In this document: piece after piece, positions 38,087 through 50,555 of the stretch
How positions within the stretch are numbered: position 1 is the stretch's first letter
Layout of the letters: each line of letters opens with the position of its first letter
Assembly: GCA_010645155.1 (NCBI GenBank)
Contig: CM021319.1
Coordinates: 4,718,218-4,782,217 of the forward strand
Source of the DNA: Tigriopus japonicus
Taxonomy: Eukaryota > Arthropoda > Copepoda > Harpacticoida > Harpacticidae
Length of the DNA: 64,000 nt
Reading direction: 5' to 3'
The notes under the pieces: model-generated
Databases searched by the model: none
The model's input: the letters and a program-made list of their open reading frames with translations, nothing else
Told to the model about the DNA's origin: nothing
Made by a program: the position numbers and the translations under genes

Positions 38087-39910
38087 TTAGCTCCATCCCA
38101 GTGAGTTTGTCAGAGACGTTGTCACGAGGGTGGAGCAAGTGCCAAAGCTTCCCAAAGAGCATCCTGCCACACAAGCTGCTGGTGATGCGGAAATGTTGTA
38201 GGTAGCGAGGAAATACATGCAAAAGTCGCAACCAGCAAAAGACGAACTGCATGCAATCACGTTAGGTAAAAGACCCTTCCACGCTTTTAATGTGCCATCC
38301 ACAGTTTTCTTGAAGGCGTCCCGTTTCGGCCTTCTAGAATAAAGATCTGGTTGCTCTCCTTGTTTTCGGCCTTGTTTTGGCACGAAAGTGGAAAAACAAG
38401 TGAGATTGCCCGAGTCGAATCTTGAGGGAAGACATTGATAGGAAAACGACGACTTCTCACATGTGTAATCCACTCGGAGCTCGCCAAGACTCGGCACGAT
38501 CAAAATCGATGGCATTTGAGAATAGTCCAAGCTTATGCGTCCTGTTGGAATAAGAATCGAAGGTTCCACATTGATTTGAATGGTCAGTAAGTTTTGACAT
38601 TGGTTCAGATTTTGGATCCGGTCTAATTCCGCTCGGAGAAGCGATTGAGTAGGGATCTGAGAGACGGACACGTGTTGCTCGGATGACGTACTTTGATTGA
38701 CTTTCAGCCAATGCTCCATGATCCAACGTGTCCTCGGGACCATCTCGATGGTGGTACTATGCTTATACACGTGGGAGGCCAGGAGACCTGATGACTTCGT
38801 GTGAAGTTGATCGTCAAAGGGCCCTTCCTCACTCATGAACTCGATTTCCCGCACGGCATTTCGAACCAAAGCCTTGGTATGAACACGATGAAGAAGCATG
38901 ACAGTTTCGTAAGAAAGAGCCTCGTAAAATCTGACCAGCCCCAAAAGCTCGTCTCGATTCGATTTTAAGGCGTTCTTTCTCAATTGGCGGTCCCAGGGTG
39001 AATCTCCGTCGGATAGATATGCCAAAGTAGTTAAGCTGACTTGCTCGCAAAACTTGCTAACCCGTTCATCTTTGCGCACTTGATCTTCAATGTGAACTAG
39101 ACCTCGTACAAACCATCTTCGTTTGCCCAAAGCCTTATTCATGTGTCCGGTTTGAATCATGAGGACCAGATCTTGACTGGAAATGAAAAACAATTGAGCT
39201 CGTGGAACAAGGCCAATTCGAGTTCCAATATCGGAAATCGCTTGAAGTGCATCGCTCTGCTGGTATTCTGAGGCTTTGTAGATCACTGGCGAGGTCAATT
39301 TGACATTGGGATATGCCTGAATGGCGTTAAAGAAGACGTCAAAAAATCTCTTAGATTCCTCTTCTTGTCGCAAAATAGGTATGATAAAAAGGGGCTTTTG
39401 GTAAGGGTTGGTGGCGTTGAGCAATTGTGCGTACGCTCTGGCCATGATTTCGTGGTCAAAATCCACGGACACCAAGGTTTGAGAAACATTCTGTGCCCTG
39501 GGTATGCTTGCGAGTGAATAAATGATGCATTTACGGCAATATCGTCCCACAAAAGTGTCAATGTCCTGGTCGTTGGAGTCAATCAGAAAATGCAAGACGC
39601 CTTCGTTCATCAGTTGAAGCACGGCCTGACTCGCGTTTCCTTTTGAATGGCGAATCAATTGAATTCGAGGTGCTTTGGGCCCAAAACCACTCATTGTATC
39701 AACGGATCGATTGATATCCAGGACTGCTTGCTCACCAGACTTGGCGATTCGCCTTCCAAACTCATTGTTATGGGTGATAATAGCCAGATTCATGGGTGAC
39801 GGATGCCGAAGAATGTACACTGGCCCGAACAAGATGAGAACGACGGTGATGCCGAGCAGAAAACTCACCACCAGACTCCCCAAGGCCCATGTGGATGTAG
39901 ACCTCCTCAT
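38087..39910 (-). CDS. Intronless orphan type II membrane protein with cysteine-rich C-terminus
   Basis: A single open frame of 607 residues, unusual among spliced neighbours. Residues 1-8 are basic, about 9-34 form one hydrophobic helix (ALGSLVVSFLLGITVVLILF), predicting a type II anchor with an outside domain. The next ~450 residues (NLAIITHNNEFGRRIAKSGE and GEQAVLDINRSV) recall the first strand and helix of type 1 periplasmic-binding-protein/receptor ligand-binding folds, but no kinase, channel or second TM follows. Near the C-terminus RRPKR (about 526-530) fits a furin site. The last 77 residues (38090-38320) hold six cysteines in a hydrophobic, Gly/Ala/Ser-rich context (ending CVAGCSLGSFGTC region), vaguely like compact bacteriocin-type peptides such as halocin C8. 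The fold assignments are inference. It may be a retrocopy or a lineage-specific receptor or precursor. Confidence 0.8.
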   Translation of the reverse strand: MRRSTSTWALGSLVVSFLLGITVVLILFGPVYILRHPSPMNLAIITHNNEFGRRIAKSGEQAVLDINRSVDTMSGFGPKAPRIQLIRHSKGNASQAVLQLMNEGVLHFLIDSNDQDIDTFVGRYCRKCIIYSLASIPRAQNVSQTLVSVDFDHEIMARAYAQLLNATNPYQKPLFIIPILRQEEESKRFFDVFFNAIQAYPNVKLTSPVIYKASEYQQSDALQAISDIGTRIGLVPRAQLFFISSQDLVLMIQTGHMNKALGKRRWFVRGLVHIEDQVRKDERVSKFCEQVSLTTLAYLSDGDSPWDRQLRKNALKSNRDELLGLVRFYEALSYETVMLLHRVHTKALVRNAVREIEFMSEEGPFDDQLHTKSSGLLASHVYKHSTTIEMVPRTRWIMEHWLKVNQSTSSEQHVSVSQIPTQSLLRAELDRIQNLNQCQNLLTIQINVEPSILIPTGRISLDYSQMPSILIVPSLGELRVDYTCEKSSFSYQCLPSRFDSGNLTCFSTFVPKQGRKQGEQPDLYSRRPKRDAFKKTVDGTLKAWKGLLPNVIACSSSFAGCDFCMYFLATYNISASPAACVAGCSLGSFGTCSTLVTTSLTNSLGWS

Positions 39911-40638
39911 GACAATTACGTTTTGTAACCTAACACTACCAAAAGCCAGGGATCTAGTATAGAGAGAGATCCTGTCACTTCAAGTACCCAACACCAGCTG
40001 CTCAGAGTTCATGGCTCTCTTACCCCATTTGCCCGGTTTTCTTTTCATTCGGTTTGTTCACTATGGGCGCCTTCTACCCTTGGCTGACACAAGGACCCTC
40101 CTCTGTGAGCAGAGCCCTTAGCTCACACAAGCGAGAGGGGGAAGCGAGCAAGCAAGGAACAGAGTGGAGAGCCAGGGGGATGGAAGGGTACGGAGGGTCT
40201 TTCGACCAAACTGTCTACTACTACTACTACTACTATTACAACACCACCTCCACCTTACAACACCTCTCCACCAACAACAATTCCATTGCCATCGCCATCG
40301 CCATCGCCCTTCAGTTGGAAAATATTTGGCCCCGTGGATTTGTTGACACTCTTGTGCTAATTTTAGATCAGATCTCGGGTTGATTGGAAGACTTGAGAAC
40401 TTCACGAAGTTTCTGAATTGGTTTGTGAACTGAAATGGAATATCTGTTACTTATATTTGTCAATATTGAAACCCTTTCTTCTTTTAACGCTATGCACCAT
40501 GACATTGATCACTTTTTTGACTCAAAAGCACTCTCGGTTTTCGCATCATTTCCGCAGTTGAGATGAAATCAAATTTCAGGTGGGATAAAACACTATTTGG
40601 TGTACGTATTTATTGCTCGCTTCTTTTGAAAAGAATCA
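39911..40638. other. Intergenic with trinucleotide and hexanucleotide repeats
   Basis: Contains a CTA repeat at 40215-40237 and a GCCATC repeat at about 40287-40308. TTTATT at 40609-40614 is a minus-strand AATAAA for the arrestin-domain gene. The open frames across the repeats are low-complexity artefacts. Confidence 0.6.
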
Positions 40639-43600
40639 TCAAGAGCTTTGAGTCCGAGGCATGGGATCATTTGGAGTGAGCTTCAAGTCCGTGATGCTTC
40701 CAGGTAGAGATTGGTGGTACATAATATGCTTGTACTGAAACGTATTCTCATGGTCAAATTGAGGTGGACTAAATCTGAAAGAAACAGAATCCAGAAAAAT
40801 TGCGGAATATCAAGCGTTGAAATCTGACTAATTCATAACTGGGAACGTTGATCAACTTTCTTACCCCCGACGTATTCCTTCTTCCAAATCGCTACAAAGG
40901 CTCATTTCACCGGATCTCAATCGCTCAAGATCAGGCATGGCATTGGCAGAATCTACATTTGATCGATTCACAATCCGTTGTTGGTCTTTGCGATCCTCGT
41001 TAATGGTCTTGGGGATGGGTGGCTTTGAAATCAAATTTCCGCTCTTGTGTTTCCTTCGCTGTATTCGTCGCTTTAAAGCCGTTTGTCGGTCCTCGGTGCT
41101 GTAGGAGTCACTGAAACATGTGAATGTTCATTTCCTATTTGTTTGTCACATCCATCAAAACTGCATCCATCCTTGGTTGCTACAAGGATACTGTCGCTAA
41201 ACTAAGAATTGCATGTTGTACTGTACCTTGAGAGGACCGAGCCGAGTGCTGGATCCTCTGATTTGGATCTCAAAGCTGCCGCTAATGGCTCTTTCTTCTT
41301 CCGCTTTTCTCTGTAGTTCACAACCGTTTGATCTCCTGCCGCATATCGCATCTTCAACAAGCCCAGAAACACGTTTCGAAACTGACGAGTCCGTTTTTCG
41401 GAATGGGTCATCTCGATGGTTCCATTCGGAGGATATGGAGCAATGGTAATGCCTTGAATGGAGTCTAGGATCTTGCTCTCGAAAAGACGACTCTCGTTCA
41501 AGTCATTGTCAACCTTGAAAACATTAATATGCACTTAAACAGACAAGTAACGTCAGAAGAGCCTTGAAATGGGTCATGCCAATCAAATGTCACTTGTCTG
41601 CTCAATTATCGTGAAAGAGTGACAGGATCCTCCTCTTGCTTGGGAGGTCTCTACATTTTACCAACCAACTCAATCCACTTCAGACTTTGAAGATTCGAAG
41701 ACGATGCCTCAGAATCCTCTGAAGTGGACCAAATTACCTTCAAATCTGGTCCGCTCTCCTCTTGACAGCTATCTAAAATGGAATTCGTTGGCGTTAGGGC
41801 GGAGGTATTTTGTAGCAGCTTCAATTTCCGTTCTTCGTCTAAATCTCGGTCAAATTTGGCCTCCGAGGTTTCCAACATACTCCTGCTTTCGCCATTTTCT
41901 GATGTCGTGAGGTCACCATCTGCTAGAATAGAAATCTGGTACAATGGATATTCAGATAAGGGAAGAAAGCCACCAACTATGTGGGGTCCCTCCCTAGAGG
42001 TCAGAACTGAGTTTGATGTTTGAAAGCCAGGTTTGACACAATCTGTACGACTGAGTGTCCCCCCTCATTTCGAGGTTAGCAAATGCTCTTTTCATGAATA
42101 ATTCAGGACGGGATTCATGCCCATCTAGCTATTTTGAGGTGCAAGGAAAGGGGGAGGGGGATTTTTGGCACTCTGCAATGACGTCCGGTTTGAGTTCCAG
42201 GCACATCATCATGCCATCCAGCCCTGGCACGCACACACGCTTTCTTCGGTTCGCTCTCTGTCTCTTTCTCGAAACTATTCATGGAAAATGACATGTTCCC
42301 TTAAGAGAGGCACGAACTTTTGTCATCTTAGTATGTAATCAGGCACACGGAATACGGTATGAATTAGGCTGAGTAGAATCATTTTGTAAGCCTGTAAGGA
42401 TTAAAAACCTAGGGAAAACTGTAAGTCAACCATTGACAACATGGGATTAAAGTGGATCAAGTAAAATGAAAAGCGCTACCTGCTGCTTTGAAGAGTTCTG
42501 TAGAAATTCTCCCATCTTCGTTGGTTTGATCCCTCTCTTGAGAATTTAGGAGCATAATGTCGTTGTTCCCATGCCTAAAAGAATGATGATTTGATATTCT
42601 AACCACCATCATTTTGTCATTTTTCAGTAGGTGCAGTAAAGTGGATGCAGTGTTTGTAAGTCCTTTTTGCGACAAGTCTTATCAAATATTCTTTTTGGAA
42701 GAAGGTGGAACCAGGCTACCAACTTGAACTCTCAATCAGTCGATCAGAGCAAAAAGTTTTCCTCCCTTATGGAACATAAAGAAAAAAGGTTCACGGAAAA
42801 CTAAGAAAAAAGTTGCCACAGAAGTCATTGCTGCTACTATTTAGAAGGTTTTTTCGGCTTATTGGTTCTTCAATCGATTTCTCGGATGGGAATTCCAACT
42901 GGAATGTCAACCAGCTGAAGAAGCGTGCCTTATATTTCTTTTTTTATTCAAAATGATCTTATAAAAACGACGTTCGTGATTAAGGAAGCTGGTGTGATTA
43001 GTAAGAGTACAAAATTAATTTCATACGGTATGGAATATTTTTGTCTCGTCCTTCACTTTGCAAGGAGTTGTCACTTTCGGTTATACAAATACTATGGCAT
43101 CCTAAATTAACTCTTTTGACAACTTGTTAGAAACTAGTTTCAACTTTTTGTTGAAATTATCTACGTAGAGCCACCAAGTAAGAAAAAAGAACGATTCTGT
43201 TTTTACCCTTTCAATAACGAGAGTCGACCAATCTTTGGGAATTTACAATTTTTCTTTGAAACAGCAAAAAATCTTGCCATCGAGTAAAAACATATGTTTT
43301 TCTTAAATTTGTTGGGGCCTTCTGCATTTTTTTCTATCCGTCTTCACTCTAGTGTAGTTGGATTCGTATCCATTTTCTTACCCATAGGGTAACTGTTTTG
43401 TTAACTTTCGCCATGATTTTCCTTGGGGAAATGTACCTCCACGTCTTGGTTGGTTTTGGATCCCCATTTCTTCTTGTTGTGGATCAAGGCACAAACTTTG
43501 CCGGTGGAGAGGCGTTGGTTTGACGGCCAGTGCCAACGTTCCCAAACATTGTTCCCTATTGTTGTCGCATCGAACAATGAGATGAACCCAAGTGGAACAA

Positions 43601-46434
43601 AAGAGACCTCGTGGGGCAATTTCTTTCCGGAGATTGACCCAATTTTGGAAACCAGAAAGGGGATGACCTTGGCCGATTAGAATCGAGATCAGAAGCTTGG
43701 TAGATCCGTCAGTAGAACCTCTTTTGCGTGCGGGAACATTTCCCAATTTCCATCTGGAAAGTGAGAGGACTTCGTACGCTAGAGCATGTAATCTTGTCTG
43801 GAAAAGGGTTGTTTTAGTCCTAGCAAAGTCTGACAACAAGGCAAGCATCTTGTTCACGATAACTGAAGTAATGCAATCAAGACTTGCTGAACAAGAGTAA
43901 TGACCCTTGGGAGCTACACGCTACGCGAGATTAAACGCCAACTACACTGGCCTTATTTTGAGACGACTGCCACGGTTACACAATGAACATTCTCATACCA
44001 TGGAAGTTTTTAGTAAGTTGGTTTGTTGAGCTTTTGAAGAAGTGACTCAATTACTTCTCTCTCCTTTGACATACTAAGAAAATACAACAATATAAGAAAC
44101 AAATCTTGTTCAGGAGTTAAGTTCAAAATGACACGGGTTACGAAATCTTACTCTTTTTTCTTTAATAAACATGTATTGACTTTTTTTTTACCGTCCATAG
44201 GGGATGGAAGAAGGTCATCGTCCCTATGTACTGGTTGTATCTCTGTATTAATCCTGCAAGTTCTTTCTGAAATACCACATGCCAAATTTAAAGGATGGAA
44301 GAAGGAGTTCATGAAATAAAGTGTTTACATAAATCCGAATATAATAAGGAGGAGTTTTAGTTGTTTCAAATGATCCTTCTGGCTTGATTATTGTTGTTCG
44401 GTTCGAGAGGAAGTGAACTCTCCGATGGCCTTGGTTTCAGCGGGACCATTACGGGTTATTACTGTTGACGATAACGACAAAGGTAAGTAACATTGGACCA
44501 TTCGACAAAGCCTTGTGCAGTACATTGGCAGTAAATTGCATGCAAGTTTAGGGCCAGAAGCTGTTTTGTTCGTGCCACCGAATATTCCGTCCAGGAGACG
44601 GGAACGGGTCAATTTCCTGAGAATTTTTCGGGAAATGCTCGGAAAGGGCCAAACTCTTACTAGTAATGACGAGGTAACTTTGTCTCAGTAGGAGTTTCGC
44701 ATAAAACCCATTCATTAACTTTACCTTTCACGCAGTAGACACTCCTTTGGCGTTGGCAACGAGCTTCCCAAGTGTTGATTATTTCCATTATCTTTCCCAT
44801 TGTCTGTGTCTGTTTGGGCCATGACTTGACAATCCAATTCCACAAAGACTTCAGCCATTATTGCTCCATTTGCTGTATTTGAATGCAATGCAAAATCCCC
44901 TTCAACCAGGACCTCCTGCCCAGCGCAACAAGATCTGGCCAATCTAAGGCTATATGATATGGAACCATACACTACTTTGGCGACTTGGTTTTGGTCTTCA
45001 ACACGACGAGCAGATTCGTCTTCCAAGTTCGCAACTTGTTTCTTGAGTGGGGCTCCTTTGCGGACGCTTAATGAAGTCGAAAACTTCTTCTTGGGAAGAC
45101 ACGGAATTCCACGGTTTCTTCCCGTAGAGCCATCTGGTTGTGTTTCTGAGTTCGAATCCACCGCGTGGAACAATGTTTGAACCCCCTCTAATGTTTGGTT
45201 GTGGCTTGCACCTAATTCTGGAAAGACGAAGCCGGTGTTCAAAGTTTCACATTGGTTTCAAACTAAACTCGAGCGTGGGGAGAAAGCAAAGGAAGCAAAC
45301 TTTAATAAACATTGACCGATAAATGCGAGCGATGACAATTATGAAAGTTGTGCTTCGGCAAAAACAATGGGCCCATCAGGTCATTTATTTAAACAAACAG
45401 AAATATCTCAAGAGCTCATCGTATGTTCCGTAAAAGATCCAAGTCACTCTTCTGACAGTTCGCATTAATTTCGGATATCAATCTAATTACCTGTCACATC
45501 ACTATGAAGGAGATCCTCAGGGATGACAGGAACATGAGTCTGGGAGTGGTTTTCGAGTTGGACCGCCCTCACATGAATAGGAAACCTTGCCTTTTGAAAG
45601 CCAAACTCTGACGAAAAGCATTTCACTTCAATAAAGTTCTGGCAAGATCCAAGGTGATTGGTGTAGATTGAATTCGGACTATTTGGGGCGAGCACCAAGT
45701 TGAAACTTTCCATCACTTGACAGGTCTCTTTCTCCAAGGTTGATGGTCGCCCTCGAGAAATCTATGATGAAAAAGGAGACGAATAGGTTTTGATTTTTAC
45801 CATCTATTGTCCAACAGCAAATTGCAATAGAGAGAAAAAAACATTTGCGATTTCCACGGCTTTCCCTAAATCATTGGGACACAATTCAGAAGAAAATTAC
45901 CATGTTGCCCATGCTAGCATTCAAAGGGTGCCTTGTCTACGTCAGAAAGTGGACAAAAAGCTAGCGGTTCAAGATTGTCAGAAATTGGCGAGAATGAATT
46001 CGCTTGTCATTGGCACATTGGTTACTTATGTTTCCCTGTCCCCCTCCTTGTTCCAGGAACATACCATGTTAGACTGGTGCGCTCTACTTGTCACACTTAC
46101 GTACTCTGAACATTTTAATGTTGTCCTTGACCTGACTTGGCATTTGGTCCCATTGCTCAGAGTAGACGCACATGAATTGGAACATGCAAACAGGATTGGA
46201 ACCAACTTCCTCACTGAACAGAATTTGCTGGCCACTGTCTTGTCCCTCCTTGATTGCATTTTTGGGCCCCATCACCAATTGAGTGATGCCCAAATGGCGT
46301 ATCAGAACGGTGTATAGAGTATTGGGGATCAATCCTGTCAAGAAAAGACGCCCGTCAATGGACTCTCCGGGGAAATGGAAAAATGCATGATGGGATTCTG
46401 GTGGAACCAGGCTAATCTCGATATTGGAACACAT
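40639..46434 (-). CDS. Arrestin-domain-containing protein, diverged and very long
   Basis: Ten minus-strand exons (46434-46105, 45761-45491, 45217-44725, 44616-44463, 43797-43382, 42574-42480, 41922-41738, 41513-41227, 41110-40865, 40774-40639) keep phase through every junction and give 870 residues. Alpha-arrestins are cytosolic adaptors for receptor trafficking and ubiquitylation. The N-domain hallmark is IEISLVPPESHH then FFHFPGESIDGRLFL and the strand VLIRHLGITQLVMG; further signs are YGSISYSLRLA with AGQEVLVEGDFALHS at the N/C domain boundary, CRMVQCYLPLSLSS and STKLLISILIG, equivalent to the LPLVIGT strand of ARRDC proteins. The arrestin fold seems to end near residue 460. The remaining ~410 residues are a hydrophilic tail with acidic (ENGESRSMLETSE) and basic (EKRKKKEP) segments; I saw no PPxY motif. 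Usual alpha-arrestins have 400-450 residues. Exons 4 and 5 have alternative splice sites and are the least certain. Confidence 0.65.
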
Positions 46435-48794
46435 TCTCCACTTCCTTGGGTTGGGCTGGATCACAGCAATGTTTCTTGGGAGACACAGTCGGCCCCTTTC
46501 CTACAAACTTTCAGGGAAAAACAACTGTTTTTGTCTCTTGGTTGTATTCAGCATCGTCCCCACGTACAGAGACACTTGAGGCACAGAGGCGCCAAAGATT
46601 GAAGCCCCAAACAAAGGGATGCACAACAACGAGTTGTCAACTAAGCCGATGAAAGCCAATTTCAAGGCTGATCGAATCGATATCGAAGCAACATCAATTC
46701 TGTTGTCTGGCCATTGCTGTGAGGTGGTGGTTGTTATATGTTGGCCTTGGTCGAGGAGGAAAGACCAAGGAGAAAAGAGCGAAAGAAGGAGGAGCAATAA
46801 TAATCGTAATGAAGCGGAAGAAGCCGTGTGCACAACAACATAACACCATTCCCAAAGCTTATGAACAGGACATTGACAACCTCAAAAAGCTTTCTCTTAC
46901 TGGCCCTCAACCAACGTTGTTCGTATGTATGTACGTACGTACGTGCACCTGACCTACTACTGTAGAAGAGGCTCACTTTAAGCCAATGAGTGGGCTTTCA
47001 AGGTACTTGAAATCGTGATACTACTTTCACGATTTCTCGATGGAACCATTGGCACGTGGGAACTTTATCTGGCAACTTCTCATTCAAAGGTGTTTTACCT
47101 GTCTGTCACTCTTTAAAGGCTTTGAAAAAAAAGTGAAAAAATGGTGGAAAGGTCAATTTTGCTTGAGGGAATAAAAAAAGGAACAAATGTCGAACTTGCC
47201 AAGTGGGACGTTTGTATTTGTCTTTCAATTGTTTACTTTTATCGACGAAGCTACATATTTTGACAGTATGTACTGTTTGCTTTTTTAGGAAAGCCAAACC
47301 ATTCGGTTGTTTAGGCTTCACGTAAAGTATGCTCCTTTGTATTTGTTAAAGCATTTTGAAGAAAACTCATTTCCTAGAGAGATACCAGCACACTAACTGT
47401 CGTATGTTAAATTCGGGTCTTTTTGGGCAACATTGTCGGAAGAACGCTTTATCTTGACGACTGAAAGAATGTGTTCTCGTTTGGATTCTTGATTTTACGT
47501 TTTGCCTCTGAGTCGAGTCCATGGTTGGTTGTTGTAGTGACATGGCGACAAATTTTGAGAGTTTGCTCGGTTCCAGTATTTGATGAACAAATTCAAAAGA
47601 GTGCTTTACGCCCTGTGATTTCTCGTGAACTCGTCAATTTGAAGTTCTTTCTAAGCAAAGTATGTCGCCTTTCATCCTCCGCCCCCAGCAACCCTTCCAG
47701 TTATTGCCGTTGTTATATGTACGTATGTAAAAAGACAAACTCGGCTTTCAACGTGAAGTTAACCCTGCTCTTTGCACACGCCAGTTCTCGTTCCATCAAA
47801 TGATCTCCTCGAATCTCTCCTAGAAACGAAACTTTTTTCAATAAATCCCAATCTCGCAAAAGGTTCCAACTTGGAGTAAGTGGAATTGAGCAGCTGCATG
47901 CGTGCATACATTCGACCCGAACTGAACTCCCACCCGTTTAATCCTCAACCATTGACAACAATTGCCAAAGTTCCAACCAACCATTGTCGACATTCTTCCG
48001 TTCCGGATAATCAAAAACGAATCGGTCTTTTCAACATCCCAATCCCTAAGCTCGCTTCAAATTCAATTCCTCCGACATGTTGACTCAACAAAGCGCGCGA
48101 TCGACTTTGCGATATTGCATATTGAGGTCGACCGACACACGTGACAACGAACACCTTCGGATCACTTTAATGTTGCCTTCTTCTTGCGCTGGTCGAACAT
48201 TTGGCAGGCATCTTTGTCCATTGGATTGACGGGTTGACTGGAAGCTAGCTTAGTTCCTGGCGGTGTTCCTGCACCATGTCACTATTTGCGCGGATGTTTC
48301 AAAAGAAACGGAACACCTAACAAAATCATCTATAGCCCGTATTTGAAGCCATATGCTAACCTCAAATACAAAGATTCTATATGATTGGCTAAGCACTTGG
48401 CTTGAAGAGATAGAAAAAGCAAATTCCCCCTTGTTCAATATTTCAGCGACGACGAATTTTTCCGCAAAAGGTCATTCTTACAAACAGAGCGTTCCAACTT
48501 TTTTTCTTCTTCCGAAATTAGACTAAAACTGAAAATAAGGTAATGTAAAGGGAATGATAAATAACACATGTATCTTAAGAATTGTTATCTGTCTTTTCTT
48601 TTTGAGTTTTGTACATTTTTGTGAGGGCAACCATTTCCGATTTATTAACATGGTTTGTTGTGCCGTTTCTTATGAACCATCCGGTACATGCACTACAAAG
48701 CCCTCAAGAGTTGTTAGAGTACCTAGGTAGAGAGAAGAAACAATCAGAAACTGAGAGAAAACCCTCTAAATCACCCTCACCTACCCCACTCGGT

Positions 48795-48809
48795 CTTTCT
48801 TTCGTTCCC

Positions 48810-48841
<32 letters not shown>

Positions 48842-48870
48842 CCTCATTCACTCACTCACTCACAAACGCA
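48795..48870. repeat. CT-rich simple sequence
   Basis: Runs of TTTC, CCCT, CT and CACT units follow each other on the + strand. The 122-residue frame covering them is an artefact. Confidence 0.85.
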
Positions 48871-49005
48871 TACTCTCGTATGCATACGGGCAACGATCCT
48901 TTGCAACGGCCGTTCTCTTAAAGTCCCTTCCATATCTCACTCGATCCCCAGCTGAAGTAGCGAAGGGAAAACTTTAATTATGGAAATAGCAGACAAGAAC
49001 CAGAT

Positions 49006-49741
49006 GCAGCCACCGGCTGGGTGGGCATTTTTTGTTATACATTGAGAGAGAGTTTTGGACATCCTAGTGTCCAAAAGTGTCCAACAGTGTCCAAAAATGT
49101 CCAGAAGTGGTCCAAAAGTGTCCAAAAATAACCAAAACGTGTCCATAAGTATCCAAAAGTCCAACAAACGTAAAAGAAAAACACTTGTATTGCATAACTG
49201 ATTGAATTCAAACGAATGAATGGTTATATTATTTTTTTTTATTAATGGTACTCAAACAAAATAAGTTCTTTGATTGAACATGTTACTTGGCAAAATAAAC
49301 CATACAAATAAAAATGTTAGGTTTAAAAATCATAAAACTATTAGGTTTAAAATGTATTTGTATATTATGTATAACATAAAGTGTATGTTGTTAGTAGTCC
49401 CAGTCTCCCATTTGTTCCTTCGTTTGTTCATTTGATTGATCGATCATTTTGGACAAGAATTACTTTATTTTAAGTAGTTCCGTGGTCTATGTTTTAGACG
49501 ACACTCGGTCCTCAAATAAATAGAGCGGATGTTCAAGTATAAGTTTATTTATGCTAAATTGACTTGTTCAAGATCAAATTTTGTCAAGTGACTTTATTAC
49601 GGAAAGAAATTTTAAAGAATGTAACTTTAAAAGTGTTTTAACCATTATTTTACAAATCATTAATTTTGGACACTTTGGACACCTTTTGGATAGGAGTGGC
49701 TAAAACGTCCAAAAATCAAATACCCACCCTGGCCACCGCTA
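49006..49741. mobile_element. Non-autonomous transposon with repeat-bearing terminal inverted repeats
   Basis: The left end (CAGCCACCGGCTGGGTGGGC, 49006) and the reverse complement of the right end (TAGCGGTGGCCAGGGTGGGT, 49741) are similar, and both lead inwards into tandem copies of a ~10-bp GTGTCCAAAA unit (left 49050-49165, right 49660-49715 in reverse). The AT-rich interior of about 500 bp codes for nothing. Size and CAG-like ends suggest a hAT-type derivative, but no target duplication is evident. Confidence 0.65.
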
Positions 49742-50396
49742 CTCACTTTTGTGGAATTATTGAGAAAATATAATTTGCTGTACATCATTTGGTTTTTTCA
49801 TTAGATTAAAATTTTTAAACTTCGAGTAAAATGCATTTCACGTACTTCAATTTAAGTGAAAAAATGGTAGTTGCAACAAGCTGTAATATCAATTCGTGGA
49901 GTCTCCGCTTTTCTATTGAGTTGAACCTCTCGTTACACTCGTACTTAGACAAGCTAAAACTGATTAAACTAAAATATCAAAATATCACACTTAAATTAGG
50001 GATGCGTTTTGCCATCCTATTCAAACCCGAAAAACTTAACTTTCCCGTTTGAGTCTTCCGAGGGCCTCCTTGCCCATGTGTTCTACTATTAGGACGTCGA
50101 CGTTCAAAAAAGCATATGCCGGATGAACTGTCGAATTGGCTGTACCTAAGTCTGAGAAGGTACTATACTGACTCGAGACCTGTGGATGAAGTGGGAGCAA
50201 AAAAATATGACACGAAACCAACTATCCTGATATATGTTAAATGAGCCCTCTTCTATTTATCTGCGATTCACAATGATAATTGCTCATTTTTTCCCGTCCA
50301 AAGCATTGAGAAGTCCAAGGTACATCTTTTTTTTCTTTCTCTCGTCCTCCTTCTGGCCCTTCGTTGTACATACACGGGCTGGTTGTCTGGTTCGCG

Positions 50397-50555
50397 TCGG
50401 TCTTGCTCTCGCCTTCCGTGCGTTCGTTCCCTTGTTCCCTCGTTCGTTCTCTGGGTTATTCGGGCTTGTGGATGAAAGGATGGATGGATGGATGGATCGC
50501 TCTATTCGTTGGTTCGTTTCTTCGTCCGTCCCTTCGTTCGTTCGTTCGGTTTGTT
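50397..50555. repeat. Tetranucleotide microsatellite cluster
   Basis: Mixed CGTT/CCCT units flank a pure GATG array (about 50473-50497), followed by another CGTT array at about 50530-50548. Confidence 0.85.

Noticed and set aside
40118..40405. Trp/Ser-rich minus-strand frame
   Set aside because: Produced by translating CTA and GCCATC microsatellites.
43401..43619. Alternative frame for arrestin-domain exon 5
   Set aside because: It ends at a phase that cannot join the next exon and omits the LLISILIG strand; the chosen frame ends at a strong GTAAG donor in phase.
45790..46317. 175-residue + strand open frame
   Set aside because: It is antisense to arrestin-domain exons 1 and 2 and shows no domain or signal.
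46501..46833. Leu-rich minus-strand frame as N-terminal exon of the arrestin-domain gene
   Set aside because: An arrestin N-domain starts naturally at the ATG at 46434 and a secretory leader would not fit a cytosolic adaptor.
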